Part shown: positions 23,601-37,290 of the stretch, one piece after another
Numbering within the stretch: position 1 is the stretch's first letter
Layout of the letters: each line of letters opens with the position of its first letter
NCBI RefSeq assembly: GCF_029852145.1
Contig: NC_079978.1
Span: 5,208,001 to 5,272,000 of the forward strand
Direction: 5' to 3'
DNA from: Microplitis mediator
Lineage: Eukaryota; Arthropoda; Insecta; Hymenoptera; Braconidae
Length of the DNA: 64,000 bases
Notes under the pieces: generated by a model
Database searches by the model: none
Told to the model about the DNA's origin: nothing
The model's input: only the letters and a program-made list of their open reading frames with translations
Program-made: the position numbers and the translations under genes

Positions 23601-24970
23601 ACTACACAACACTAGGCACTAGGCGATGGATGATGGCAGTGAGCTTGACCGAGTGGCGCTTGGCGAGGCCGGCCGACGCCCTTCCTCATCTCCTCTCCTC
23701 TCCTCACCCTTCACTGCACGTCTCTCTTCAATTCTGCCACACTCTGTACTCTTTCTCTATGATGGTACACCTCTACCTCTACCTCTACCTCTACCTCTGG
23801 TTCTGCCTCTGCTTCAGCCTCAGCCTCAGCCTCTATTTCTAGTTTCCTCGCTCGCATATCACCCTCAATTCACCTCTTCTTTCTCTCGTTTACCGGTGAA
23901 AAAAACTCCTCTCGATCCTCTCTTCCATTTAGCGTCTCTCTCTTGCCCATTCGCGAATCCAAGTCCTCGTCTTTTTTAACGCTACTTGCTGCTGCTATGC
24001 TGGCTGTGCCTCCCTCTCCTTTACACTCTAGTTTCTCTTCTCTTCCTCCACTGTGCAGCACACTGAGCTCTCTCTCCTCTCCTTTGCCCCTCGGAACCGC
24101 TCTTCCGCCTCCGAACCTCTACCACACCTGCATAGATTTTTCTATTCGCGATCGCGAGTATCCAGGCAGCTGCGCCCGCCCGATGCTAATACCCACCCGA
24201 GGCAAGGCTTCACTCTACTACTTTTTTATTTTTTTGTTCCTCTCTCTCTATTGCCCTCTTTCATCTCTCTTTCATCTTTCTCGCGCTTTTTATATGTCTC
24301 TTCTTTCTTCTTCTTCTTTCCTCATTCCCTCATTCACTCTTTCCGTTCGCCGGATTTGCCTCCCGTTTTTTCACTTTGGTAAAATCACGCGCTAATCGAA
24401 TGCACTGGACTATGTGCTTCTCCTATTTTATCCTGAAACTTCACCCGGACTTCTAATGAGTTTTCTTTCATTATTATCATCATTATTATTTCATTGTATT
24501 TATAAATATATATATATATATTTTTTTTTATTCAGACAGCTACTTGCGCTGCAGAGCACATGTGCATCTCTAATATTTATTCGCTTTTATATTTTATGTC
24601 TAAATACAGCTATTGCTAAAGGATTTTTTTTACTATAAGTTTATTAAAGGATTAAGTTTTTTTTTATGATAAAAAATTCAAATTTACATTTTTTTATGAT
24701 ATAAATATTTGGTTAGTTTTATTATAAGCCGCGCATATTGCGCGATACAGTTTTTAGTTATGGATTGGAGATAGAAGATAAGATTCTGTGCCATGTGTTT
24801 TTTTATATATACATTTTTGCGATAACTTATTAATTTGAATCGCTATCTCGTGATATTGAAAAAAACTTATAATTTTTTTTTTTATCTGCCATTAAGGTAT
24901 TTTTTATAAAAATTTTCCCGCTGCAAAATAACTTTTCACTGCGTTAAATAAAAAAAAATGCCGTAAAGAA
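20633..24970. other. Noncoding DNA with pyrimidine-rich tracts and repeats
   Basis: C+T-rich tracts occupy about 22440-22740 and 23690-24360, including a (CTCTAC)n array at 23771-23799 followed by a CAGCCT array at 23815-23832. A (TA)n tract lies at 22040-22060. A short frame from ATG 23626 (MDDG) meets a GTGAGC donor in phase 1, but this alone is too weak to call an exon. Confidence 0.4.
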
Positions 24971-24971
24971 T

Positions 24972-25135
24972 GTCTCGAAATACGAGACTGTAAAGCTCGC
25001 GAAGCTATTTTGAGCTTTGCAACTTTTAATGGAGGAAAAAATTATCCATGCAGAAATAACGTCAGAGAAGCCTTAATAATTTTTGAGGCTTGATACACAC
25101 CAAGGTTCAGCGTGAATTCCTTGTTAATAAGGAAT
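24972..25135. repeat. Cluster of four consecutive short hairpins
   Basis: Perfect arms: GTCTCG/CGAGAC (24972, 24983), AAAGCTC/GAGCTTT (24992, 25012), AAGCCT/AGGCTT (25068, 25086) and ATTCCTT/AAGGAAT (25116, 25129). All lie within 164 bases of otherwise unremarkable AT-rich DNA. No coding frame is present. Confidence 0.55.
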
Positions 25136-28100
25136 GCAACTGCGAAACCTTTTAATCGTCAAGGACATCCGGCCCTTTTTTAACTCGTTATTATTTTATT
25201 AACAGTGCGCAAGCTTTTTACGTCACTTTTTAAATTAATTGCTTTACTATTTTTATCATAAATTAATCAGACACACAAAGAAATAACTTTTTGTTGTTAT
25301 TTATTATTTTATTTTAATCAAACAAGTGCATAAATGTCAATTACTATCTCAATTACGTGACAATCGTGACAATATTTGAGTTTTATGATTAATAAAATAA
25401 ATAATTTATCAATTTTGAATAAAAACCTATCATCAGTATCATCAAAATAATAATATCAAGAAACATATATATATATATTTATATGTATAATAAATAAAAA
25501 GATTACAAGAAGACATCACATGAAAAACTCGTTTAATCAACTACTCAAAGTTATGATGATCTTTATCGCGTTATACGAGTATATATTTATATATCAGTAA
25601 AATATGATCCAGTAGTTAAGTTTAAAAAAACAAAGCACCGAGGAGCGTACAGCGTTATTGCAAACACTTTTGACTTTTAAGCATCTAACCGTCTTAAGTT
25701 GTTACTCTTTACAGAAATAAAATAAATAGAACAAGTTTAACCCAAGCAATAGAAAGAAGAAGAAGAAAAGAAGAAATAAAACCGGGAATAAAAATAATAT
25801 AAAAAAGAAATACTATAAAATAAAACGATGAAAGTTTACTAGTAGTATAGCAACCAGCAGCGACACTGACTAACTCATTTCTTCGAATCAACAGGCGTCG
25901 TTACGTCATCTACTACTCAGACTCACCTTCGATTTATTGTAGACAAATAACATACATATTATAAAGTCAGACAAACACGCGCCAAAATATCATCACCATC
26001 ATCCTCATCTTTATAAATCTCATTCTTTTTCTTTTTCTTTTACCTCAAACTCTAAATACGTAAAACTAACTCAACTTGTTTTATATTAATATTCATATTA
26101 GTGTCCATTTAAATGCCCAGCATCTGATCTCAACTCTTTTTTCTTCTTCTGCTAAAAATCTAAACTCCGTTTAAAAATATAACGATGTTTGTTATTTAAC
26201 AATAACAAATTTTTAAAAAAGACTTGATGTCATGGATGCAGACAAGCATCAAGCACTTGGATTGCAAAGACCGTGGAGGCTCATAATCTAATGTAAGAGT
26301 GGCCGTGGCGGAGCAGGTCGACGGGTACATGACGGATGGAGACAGTTGTTGCATCGCACTCTCTGATGATGGCTCTCCCAAGAATATCTTGGGATGCTGG
26401 CTCTGCAACACTCTGGTTATACACACTTGCATACAACTATAATAAAACATATATATAAATATATACTCACGCTATTTTTCCCCCATCGTCATTCCATCTC
26501 ATCCCTCAGACTCTTGACCGTCTTAAGACTAGTCATCTTTCATTTATTCCATCTCTCTTCTGCCATTTCTTCTTTTTTCTTTTTAATCCTTTTTATTTTA
26601 CCGCTGGCATACAGCAGAAACCAGCAACAAACCCAGTTCACACTCGTCAACTTGCCCTCTTCTGTAAAGAATAAATATTTAATGTATAATTACACATGTC
26701 GATATACATTACAACCATGCATCCACTATTTTATCTAAACTTAACTGCAATCTCGTTTATACTTTTTTATTTACTCTCGATACGCTACTCTGCATCACAC
26801 ATCATTTTATTTAAAATAATCTGGCCATCAGCTAATACATATTCATGTAACAAGAAAATAATTTAAAAATTAGTTCGTTTCCGTGTGCATTAGCAAGTGT
26901 TAAGATAAACTATTTCTGTACACATGTGCATAGACATACATATATTTAAATATGTGTGAGTGTACGTAATGTACCTTTCAAGAGAGATTTAGTTCATAAA
27001 GCTAGATTGCCACTTATCACAACGACGAACCAAGAGGATTCAAGAGGACGATCTTAGATCATTTACCCGACTTTCCTCAATCATATGTACGCTTTCACGA
27101 CTGACAATCATCTACAAGATATTAAAGATTATTAAATATAAAAAATATGTATATATATTAACAAGTAATAATAAGAAGTATTAAATGTATATAAAATATT
27201 TAGTACATACATACATGGACTTATTATATGCACACGTATATATTTATGGATGTGTGTATTAAGAGGATGAATGCGTATATAAAAAGAGTATTAAAAAGAT
27301 TTGATATAATTTTTTGATACGTTAGTCGATGATCGTTTGATCGGTCTATTGATAGACCGATATTGAGAGCACACCTGGGGCCGTTTCTTGTGCGCTGAAT
27401 ATCATCGGCGCGCGACGGCTGGATGAGAAAGGAAGTACATAAATGAAAGAGTGTAGTGTGAGAGCAAGTTAAAGAGAAAAATAAATGTTTAAAGTAAAAA
27501 GAGTAAAAGAGGGAGTGAAGAGTAAAAGAGATAGAAGGACTTGTGAGTTTCGCTCGGCGCGCCTAACCTAACGGCTTTGTCATTTTTATCGGATTTTATC
27601 CATCGAGATGCGGTTGCTGCTGCAGCAACGGCGCTCGGATCGTCGACTTTGCATGGATAAAAAGCCAAAGTGACTAATAAAAAAATCTATGGATATATAT
27701 ATATTGTAAAAATAATAAAAAATAAAAGCTGTAAAACAACAAACGACTAACAAAAATAACTTACTGCTCTTGCGGCTTCCGTTAACTTACACGGTAGGAG
27801 TAGAGTAGTTGCGATCAAGAAGATTCTTCATCCAAAGCTCCATGATATGCCAGAGCTGAACCGGTTTCGCATATGCACGTTAACTCTCTCATGAAAAATT
27901 ATAAATTCATTTTTTTAGCGCCCTACTAGCTCACCCATCTTATGCTTCGCTCCATCCATCGTATGGACACTTGGGCGTAGGCCTGCTAGATTCCATTAGA
28001 CTCTGCTTTATATTTAAGTCCGTCATATCCGTGCATGGAGTTTTATTTTACTCATGTACCGAGGATAGGCTGACGATTAATGACAGTGTATCATAAAAAT

Positions 28101-31100
28101 TAGATGAACGGAAGAGGGCGTATTGAACTGGAGAAAAAAAATAACAAATAAATAAGATTCTCAGTTCCTGGATCGCGTAACGCTTTTGTAAGAGTAGCTC
28201 GTTTTGACGTACATTATAAACGTATATGATCATAATGCATATGCAAGTTATCCGAGAAACACAGCATCTGATATTTATATATTAATATATTTATATTTAA
28301 AATAAATACAGCAGGATGGTAAACCAGTTGTAAAGAAAATCACACCTACAAATATCTCCTCTTCGAACGAACCAGTAATTTTGACGTCACGAACAGACAC
28401 GTGAACAAATCAACGCCATGGCCATAATTACCGGGATTCATTTCCGCCCCTATACATATGCTCTCTTGATGCAGTATCTGCCGGTGCAAATAGAAAAATC
28501 TACAGCTGAAAACTCGGATGATTACTTTGCTGTACGTACATGTATGTATGAATATTATAATAAGTTTAAAAAATGAATAAAAAATGAGCAACGACGGCGA
28601 CGACGACCTACGATCGAAGAACGGCCTAACCTTCACCACGGTGTAAGTTAGTGCGAGTGGACGCGCGTAGAAAACACGCGAATGAGTTATTAATTGCACT
28701 TGTCTTACTCAGCGTATTTCTTTAACGAAACCCAATCATTGATTTTACTTGTTTATACTATATGTATTTATATTCCGTGTGTATATAAGTATATACATAA
28801 AATAAAAAACCCGCAATACATTCATATATATACATACGCTCGGCCATTTGCGATACAAACAACTTTTTGCTTTGCCTCGCGCTTCTTTCATCTGTGTCCG
28901 TGGTCAAGGTCGTCCAGACTCCGGACGAACGAGCAACCAGAGGAGCTGCTGCTGTTGCGTTCCTCCGAGAGATATACTTACCAAGACTGAGGAAGATTAA
29001 AACCAATATATATATATAAATGTCTATATATTATGTTTTATGTGTTGTGAGACGAGAATGAAAGAAGAAGGCGCCAAACGCACAAGTCGAATGTCTTGTA
29101 CACTAATAACATTCACCTAAATGTATTGCGTGCAACTCGCGGTCTTAATCTCTGCGCTACCAATCAACAGATTTTTTTTTTTTTAATTTTTTATAACGAG
29201 GTTATAAGTACCTGGGATAAAATTATTTAATAATAATTAAGATGACATTTTTTATTATAATTCTGGTGGTTTAAATTAAAATTATAGAGAGGTGATAATG
29301 ATCTATGGACGTACATTAATTAAATTTTCGAGAAAATTAAGGCAAAGTGGGTGAGGAAGAAACTGTGGTGAGAAACGAGAGTCAACCGCAAGTAGACAGA
29401 TATACTGGAGTTTGTCAGACGAGGGTCTGCTACACGCAAACAACTAAAACATAACACAGTAAAGAGTTTATTGTATGTATGGAGCGAGAGAGCTAGAGAG
29501 ACTGTAAGAGAGAACAAGTCGAGATAAAGAAAAACAACAAGTTTAAGAAGAGAAGGACCAGAAGAAGAGGAACAAGAGGAGAGATGGAGGAGGACCCTTG
29601 GGCTAACCCGTGAATATTCACTTTTGAAAGCGTACCAGTACAGAGACTCTTAATTTTAGTCTTGCAATTCTCAGCTCAAGTCTGCACTCACGCTGGAGAA
29701 TGACCCACAAAAAACGACCCAAAGTGGATGTCAATGATGTTTTACTCTTGAAATGAAAATTACATTTAACGTACCAATAACCAACCAGTGTATTGAGTTA
29801 TTTTGAGGATTTAATTCAATAACAATTGGTTGCAATCATTGAGTTTTATCTGCAGCCATCATCATTTTCATCATTTCTTTTTACTGTTGGTATTATTATT
29901 ATTATTGTAGATTAAAACTATTGGATAGTATAGTAAGTAGTAAAGGATAATGATATCTTTTTTATCAAAAATTTTTTTAGTATTTTTATTTTTTTTTTAT
30001 CCTGCGTATAGAGGAAACGATAAATGAGTTGTAAGATGAGAAAGATGAGCAAAAGAGTATAATTGTGGCCCTTTAAAATACAATCTCCTCGTTTTTTTTC
30101 TTCTTTTTTCGCAACACTGTTACAATTCCAAGCGCAATTCTCAACTTATATTTTTTATTATTCTTTACTACTTATTTTTTTAATTTTATTATTTTTTTTT
30201 CCTCCCCATTACTCTTGTTATATTTATTTTTATTTGATTTACTTTTTTCTTTTTCTTTATTTTTCTTTCTTTATTTTTTTATTATTTAGTTTTTATTTTT
30301 TTTTATCGGAATAAAGTTTGTTGACCTTGCATCGCGCGAAACGCCAAGAATACAGCGAAGTAGAGAAGCAAGAGAGTGAGCGAGAGAAGTTGTATTAAAC
30401 CAAAAGAGGAAGACGCGTAAGAGAAAGAGAAAAAAAGGTATCGTTTGAGAGGGAGAAAGAGAGACGTGGGCACACAGACGGCGGTTGCGACGGCTGCGAC
30501 GACGACGGTGGTGGGTGACGGTGGCAGCGGGGGTGCAAGTGCTCCCTCGTGGCTGGGGGGATGTCGGGGGATACACTTGCCCCCGCGCTCTGACGGAGAG
30601 AGTGGGATGAATCGTAGGGCGACGAACTTAGCCCGCGCGAAAACTCCGCGCATCGACCGAATTACTCGACTTTTTTCATTTTATTTTATTTTTTTTTCAT
30701 CCCTTCAGATTTTTTTTCGTCTACTTTTTTCTTCCATTCAATTTTTTTTTTTCTATTATTTTTTCTTATTCTTTTATATTTTTTATTTTTTCTTCCGTCT
30801 ACCTATTTCTCATTTTTATTTTATCTATTTTTCGCGTCTTTTTTATTCAACTTGATCCCTTTTAAAGCTTCCCGATTTTATTCCACCCAATTTATCATCG
30901 TCATTGCGATACTCGTTGCACCCGATACCTATAATACGTGTATTGGTGCATGAAAACACCGTTGTACATTTTATGTATATACAAACAAACTATAAATATA
31001 AATCCATGTGTGGATGTATGGTGAGCTTTCATAGCGGGTAACGGGCTTTGTAGGCTTTACTGTGTGATGGTTTGTGGGCTCGCTTTAAAATTCAATTTTC

Positions 31101-33540
31101 ATCAACTAAACTGGCTGCCGCTGCCCCGTGCCCTCTCTCCCATTCGGTTCACCGTCATCACTCGGTCCACTTTAACACGCGCAACAAGTGTCATTTTTGA
31201 TATTTGGCAATACACCGAAGAGCACACCGACCAAATGAAAGTGCGCAACGGGCTGCCGTCATTTGCACCCTCCTCGATTCATTGGTTATATATACTGATA
31301 CATACACAAAGAGTGTAAAAGAGCAACACCGAAAGTGATAATACCATCAACGATCAACAGAGACAAAATATCTCTATTAAATTATTTTATCACCATCACC
31401 GTCATCATCAAACCGTTCCATCATTCTGTTATTATGATTTTAAATATCTTATCAATTAATTATTTATTTTCAATTCATATTTCACATATATATTTACCAC
31501 TAATCTCATCAAACTCTTTGTCATTAAATGTAGATCCATTGGGGGAAGATAATTTTAAATTAGGTCACCCGTAAAGGCTTTTGAATAAGTGAGAAATGAA
31601 TGGTTATACATTATCTTACACAAACTTTACCTTGAGTGTATTAAATATAAGTATGTCTATATGTGTGTGTGTGAGTGTGTTAGAGTGTGAGTGTCTGTAA
31701 TGACGATAGTTTGTATGAAAGAAAGTCCAAGAAGCGCGTCATTGCTCATGAATTATCGGCGGCAAAGAGGAAATGTGAGGTAAAAAAGTGCAAAAGGAGA
31801 GACGCTCAGCGGAGCGTAGCGAGAGCTGCTGCTGCTCACTGCAGCAGCACACGAGGGTGCGTCCGGCACGCCGGCTTCTCGCGGGATTCTCGAGCTCTCT
31901 ATACAACTACCAAACGTCTCTCCATCTACTCCATCTACTTCTTTTCTCTTGCTCTTTCTTCACTTAATCCTCATTACATCTCTCTCCTTCAGCCTCTGCT
32001 CTCTGCTTTATATATATATATATATATATATGTATATAAATATTCTTATACACACTCGCGATGTTGGTTGTATGCCCGTGCTGTTTCTCGGTCCGGCAAA
32101 CGAGTCCGATGCACATTCGTTCGCGCTGCCGCTCGTTAGATATAAATACGTCGCGACAGAGGGCAAGGAACCACGCCTGCGACGCTTACAAGAGCATCCG
32201 CGCTGCTTCGGATGCATATACATATATATGTATATGTATAGACAGATAGATATTTATATATGTATATAAATCCAAGTGCTAAGACTATACGACTATCTTC
32301 AACTTGTTTTATATATCTCACTCTCCTTCCGTCCGTGGGGCGATGGGATTCTCGATGATTCTCTTGCTCTTAACTTGAACCAGGCGACGGGACGACGTAC
32401 ATTCATGTATATGTATGTACGTGCAGATCCAAATATTGCATTCGTCGGATAAATATAGACATCTTGTGCTCATAGTATACCTATACAGCAAAGCACAAAA
32501 ACGACACTCTGAGTATCTTAAAACCAACCTCGACGTTTTCTATTCGCACACTTAACTCGTGTTGTTTTTGGGTTCAAGTCATCATCCTTTTTTTTCTCCT
32601 TCTTTATTTCATTTTATTTTTTTTTCTGTCTATGTATTTCCCATTTCGTTGACTTTACCTCGACACTTTTGAGTTTCATCAATATTATGTGCACAGACAT
32701 ATATATCCATCTATCCATCCATCCATCTGTATCTGTATATCTATAGATCTATAGTATATAAAAGAGTTCCTCGTTACTCTATAGCATGGCGAAGTGAACG
32801 TTTGCCTGGTCCAGCGAATTGAAGGTAGAAAAAAGGGTATGGAGTAAAAAGTGTACGAGGATGGTGAAGAGGAAGGAAGAAGAGTAGGACGAGGATGAGG
32901 ACGAGGACTCGGATGAGGCGGTGTGGAGGACGAGGAGAAAAGAGAGCGAAGGAAAAAAAACGCAAAGCCGCGGACGGGACTCGGGCGAGAGAGCGTTAGT
33001 CCAGGCAGGTCCGGATAGGTGGGCGAGGGGCGGTGGGGTCCGCGAGGGGAGAGTAGTGCGAGTCTCGCGCTCGGATCCGACAGGAGTAGCGGAGAGAGAG
33101 AGGTAGAAGGGTTTCCAATGAGCGGCCATTTATCTCCCGGGGCATCCGCCGACGTTTTTCTTCGCTAGTGTATCGATTTTAGGTTTAGGCCATTACACCC
33201 CGGTTGCAGGCGTCCATCCTATCAGTGCCCAGCACTTGCAGCTGCGCTCTAAACTCATCTGCGCAAGATATCTTACATTTAATTTTCATTTTATACTTTT
33301 TTATCACTTTTTTTCTCAAGAAAAAAAAAACATTTTTATGTCATTTTTTTACGGACATAATGTTTGTTTACATCCTTGCGACCTTGAGCAGTATCTTATT
33401 GGGATACGTCGGCTTATTGTATATATATATAAATATATATACACATACATCTATATGTATGAATGCTGTGCATGCAGTGAGAGTCAAAACTTGGAGGATA
33501 TGTTTGTATATGTATACATGGATGTATATATGTATATATA
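25136..33540. other. Long noncoding stretch with scattered GC-richer islands
   Basis: No supported exon. Islands occur at 27340-27670, 28580-28690, 30430-30660, 31690-32200 and 32900-33160, with purine-rich tracts at 29330-29600, 30340-30480 and 32820-33110. At 28584-28642 a short frame (MSNDGDDDLRSKNG) runs into a perfect GTAAGT donor, but the phase does not match the zinc-finger exons. It may be an untranslated or unrelated exon. Confidence 0.4.
27340..27361. repeat. 22-bp interrupted palindrome
   Basis: ATCGGTCTAT and ATAGACCGAT are perfect reverse complements separated by TG. It sits at the edge of a GC-richer island (27340-27670), so a dimeric transcription-factor site is possible. Confidence 0.6.
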
Positions 33541-35662
33541 TTGTGCAGTGAGAAGTTGAGTTTTGAATTTAGGGCAGTGGTCGTTGCGACTCATCGCGCA
33601 ATGACTACACTCAACTCCACCACCTCGTCTGACTCCTCTTTCACCTCCTCCTCCTCCCCACGGCGCCCCTTTGGGACTCTGACGGTTTACTCGGGAATGC
33701 TTGAGAGGTCTAGGCGACACTCGACTCCAAGTTCACTCACCAATAAACTCGTCAAGGTTACATATTGTCTCCTATATATCTTCACCACCAATCATTTGCA
33801 TAATGTTTGGCTACTTTATTTATTTTTTATTTTATTTATTTATTTATATTTATTTCTCTCTTACTTTTAAATATAATACAACAATGAACAAAAGAATAAA
33901 ATATTACTCTGTAAATTTAACTAGATAAATAAACCCGTACGTCGAGATATTTAAATTTAAAAAAAAAAAACAATATTTATATTTGAAATTCGATCTCATG
34001 GATTTTATTGCATAACTCGATAGCGATTAATTATTTGATGGATTAAATTTTAAATTGAGTATTAAGCAGAAGTGAAAATTTAGTTGGTACTTAAGTGCAT
34101 AAATATCTGGATTATCAATGAAATTTTCTCACGGTTTAAATTCAATGAAATAAATTATTTAAAATATCATTAAAAAACAATATATATATGTATACATACG
34201 AAATGAGAGTTAAAAATACATGTGTTTAAGATTTTATCCGCGACATGAGTAAAATTTAATGGCATCAGTAACATTTACGGCAGCAGCGGATCTTATGTAA
34301 ATGTTACACATATTGTTGAGTTTAAATTTATTGCAGTATTCAAAAGACTTTGGTCAGTACGTACCTTTTTTTGCGCGGAAAAAAAAAAGATTTTTATATT
34401 TCGCAAAACCAAATCCTCCAACACTCGATATTATTTTTGAATAATTTATTAAAAAATTAAACCATAGACTTTAACGGTATATATTTTTTCATTTGAATAC
34501 AAGTATATAAAAATAAAATAATATATTGGCAATGGGTAACGGACGAAAAATTGCCGGGCAAGAGGTTATCGATGCAGAGGATAACATTGAAATTAATCTA
34601 AAAGAAAAAAAACCAGAATAAAATATAAAACAATCTTTTTGAACAATAAAATAAAAAAGAAATATCCTGGAAATGAATTTCGCCGTGGTCTGCATAGATG
34701 GACTATCTCGGGTGTATCTCGTGGCGCATCTGTGGGCATCAGAGAGTAGTGTTCAGTATATAAAGTGATGGAAAAAAAGCAGGCATATTCCACCTTGCCG
34801 CAAGGTCGTAACAAACAGCACCATTCACGCAACATGTATATACTTGCTCTTTATATACCTATATATTATATGTATATATATATTTATGTATACAGTATAT
34901 ACTATAGAGGATAGAATCGAGTGATCTGACTGAGGGAGCGCGTAAAATGAGATCGGAGTATAAGCAAGAGGGCAGTCATTGCTTTAGATATATATATGTA
35001 TGTATGTATGTATATGTATATATATGTGTGGGCATGTGTGGAGATGATAGTTGTACTGGTGACGGCGGGAGCCCGCGAAGCTGAAGGAAAGAGAAGGATA
35101 TAGAGTAAAGTATATGTAATGTATAGAAAGAGGTTTTTGCGCGCGTGTAGAGGTGAACGCGTGGTGATGAGAATGATTCGTCGTGTAGGTACACTCGAAC
35201 GGCCGCTCGGTGAGCCGCGTGCGTTTCTATCCCTCGTGCCTCTGCTCGGCCGCTGCTGCTGCCGAGTGTAAACGACTACGGAGAGACGTGAACGGGGAAG
35301 TCGTGGAGAAGCCAGTCTGAGAAAGTGGCGGGAAATACGTGCCTCTAATCCACCGCGTAAAGTCAAGATACTGAATAACTATAGAGTTGTTATATGTAAT
35401 GTCCCTTCGTACTTGAATAGATCCAAGGGATCTGCATATGTAATAATACACATAGTAGTTGTTGTTTTTGTTGTAGAATTAGTAGTATTTGTATTAGTAG
35501 TAGTAGTTGTAGTAATAGTTGTTGTGTAGAAGGGATAAAAGCTCTTTTCAATTCATGTGGACTAGACTTCTACATTCTCTACATGTCCTATACGCGGTAT
35601 AGTATTATTATTAATCGAGAAATGAGTCGCGCGCATGAGAACCGTCGTTAATACTTTTGGAC
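33541..35662. other. Noncoding DNA with one serine-rich open stretch and an inverted repeat
   Basis: 33601-33756 is open and serine-rich (MTTLNSTTSSDSS...) with no donor in the phase needed by the zinc-finger gene, so coding is doubtful. GTAACATTTAC (34268) and GTAAATGTTAC (34297) form a perfect 11-bp inverted repeat. TATG microsatellites lie at about 34990-35030. 35030-35350 is GC-richer. Confidence 0.35.
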
Positions 35663-35690
35663 ATGTCGAAGGCTCTGACGACGATTACAG
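35663..35690 (+). CDS. Candidate alternative first coding exon of the zinc-finger gene
   Basis: ATG at 35663 reads MSKALTTIT plus one base and then a strong GTACGT donor. Phase 1 fits both terminal zinc-finger exons (G joined to AT gives Asp). An in-frame TGA lies at 35636. The overlapping frame from ATG 35635 would end in phase 2 and does not fit. Length is short, so support is only the donor and phase. Confidence 0.35.
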
Positions 35691-37290
35691 GTACGTTCTT
35701 TGGTGCTTTTATTTAATTTTTTTTTCTTTACTTTTTATTTTATTCCTTTCTACTCATTTGTCTCTCTTTCTCATTCTCTCGTTCTCTCTTGCTCTTTCTC
35801 TCCTTTTTTTTAAACGAGTGATATTGATTTGGGAGAGGCTTCGTACTCGTGGCACGAGCGTACCATGTGACTCCGTAGGTAGAGAGTCGGGCAGAGAGTC
35901 GCGATGCATCAGCGCAGCGCGCATCGAGGGGGCACGTCGCGGCTGGGAAATCCCTCCCGCCGTTTGCCAAATCCCCCACCGTGTCTATATTCTCGTCGAC
36001 GCGCAGAGTCGTAGCTTGCGCTGTTTCTCTCCCTCTTTCTGCATTTCGCATGTCGCTGCTTTGCCTATCTGTATGTACAAATGTATATATACATACAATA
36101 CCAAACCGTATTATATATGTATATATATAGTATGAGGAGCAGCAGCAGCAGCAGCAGCAAGCAGCAGGAGTAGAAGCAGCAGCAGCAGCAAAGCCCCTCT
36201 CCCGCTCGCCCACCTCGCGGATCTATCCGCGAGTCTGCCGCTGGCCCCTATCACCCCGAGAGCGCCCTTCACTTGGCGAATCCCTACTACCACCAACGGT
36301 CCAACGGACAACTCGCTTGACTTGCTTCTCCTCTACACTCTTGGTGCTCCCTCTCTAGTCCTCCACCCTCTTGCCAGTACCGTCCGTCCACCCGCTCACT
36401 TCTGACAACGTCCTGGGTTAGTATTCCCGCCGGCACCACCGCTACCTCCGCGACCGCCGTCGTCGTCGTCGCCGCCTCGACAACAGTGAGTCGCGCAGCA
36501 GAGTTTCTTTCTCCTACACGTCTCCTCCTCATTCGCCTCTTTCTCCGCTCCACAGGCTTCTCATCCCACGGCCTTCTATATGTACTCTGGCTTCTACTAC
36601 TCTGGTTCTCCTTCTCTGTCATATCGACAGCACTGCGTCTCTCTTTTACAACCGTCCCAGTGCATTGTGTGTCTGGTTCTTTCCCGCTATAGCAGTGGCG
36701 GCGGCAGCAGCACCAGCAGCAGCAGCGGCGCTCCATCCCGTGTCCAACGTCCCAAACCCAATCCAGTCCAGAAGTCCCCACTCCAGGCTTATGCCGGCGA
36801 CGGAAGTGCGGCAACGCCGCGGCGAGCGTCTCGGTCTTGGCGAGTACACACTCGGGGGGCCAGCCGAGTCTACCGAGTTTGTCTACCGGCGCGGGTACCA
36901 AAAGAGAGCGGAGAGATAAGTCGTGAGTTTTGAATATAACACGGCATGCCGAGACGACGCGTTGCGTGAATTTAACTAAGAGAGACCGTCGTACTCGTCG
37001 TGATCGTCGTCGTCGTCGTCGACGTCGCGTCGTGTTACCGTCGTCTCTCTCTGTCTCTCTCATTCTTTCTCTTCATTATAACATACTACATATATCCCGC
37101 CTCGTGTTGTATTTCTCTCTCTCCTCTTTCACTCTCCTTTCCTCTCTCCCTCTTATCCGCGCTCCCTCCAATACAATCCTACTACTCTACCCAACCCCGC
37201 GTGCGTGAGACGTCGCACGCAACACACAACGTCGTCCAGACATTTTTTTCGGCTCGCGATATTACCAGTTGCGAATTAAACACGGTGTAA
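35691..37290 (+). promoter_or_regulatory. GC-rich upstream and 5' UTR region of the proximal zinc-finger start exon
   Basis: This stretch is CG-rich, with AGC repeats at about 36136-36190, GTC/TCG runs at 36455-36475 and 37000-37025, and a GTGAGT donor at 36486. It leads directly into the ATG at 37291. Such composition in an AT-rich genome suggests a broad promoter and leader. Long open frames on both strands here reflect GC content and triplet repeats. Confidence 0.45.

Noticed and set aside
23626..24395. Frames MDDGSELDRV and downstream Leu/Ser-rich frames
   Set aside because: The sequence soon becomes CTCTAC repeats and C+T-rich filler. Only the first few codons could be an exon, and that is unproven.
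35635..36135. 166-codon plus-strand frame starting MRTVVNTFGHVEG
   Set aside because: It runs through a strong GTACGT donor into T-rich sequence, and its phase does not fit the downstream exons.
36287..37063. 258-codon open frame on the minus strand
   Set aside because: It lies in GC-rich sequence with triplet repeats where stops are rare, is Arg/Cys-rich without any domain, and overlaps the leader of the zinc-finger gene.
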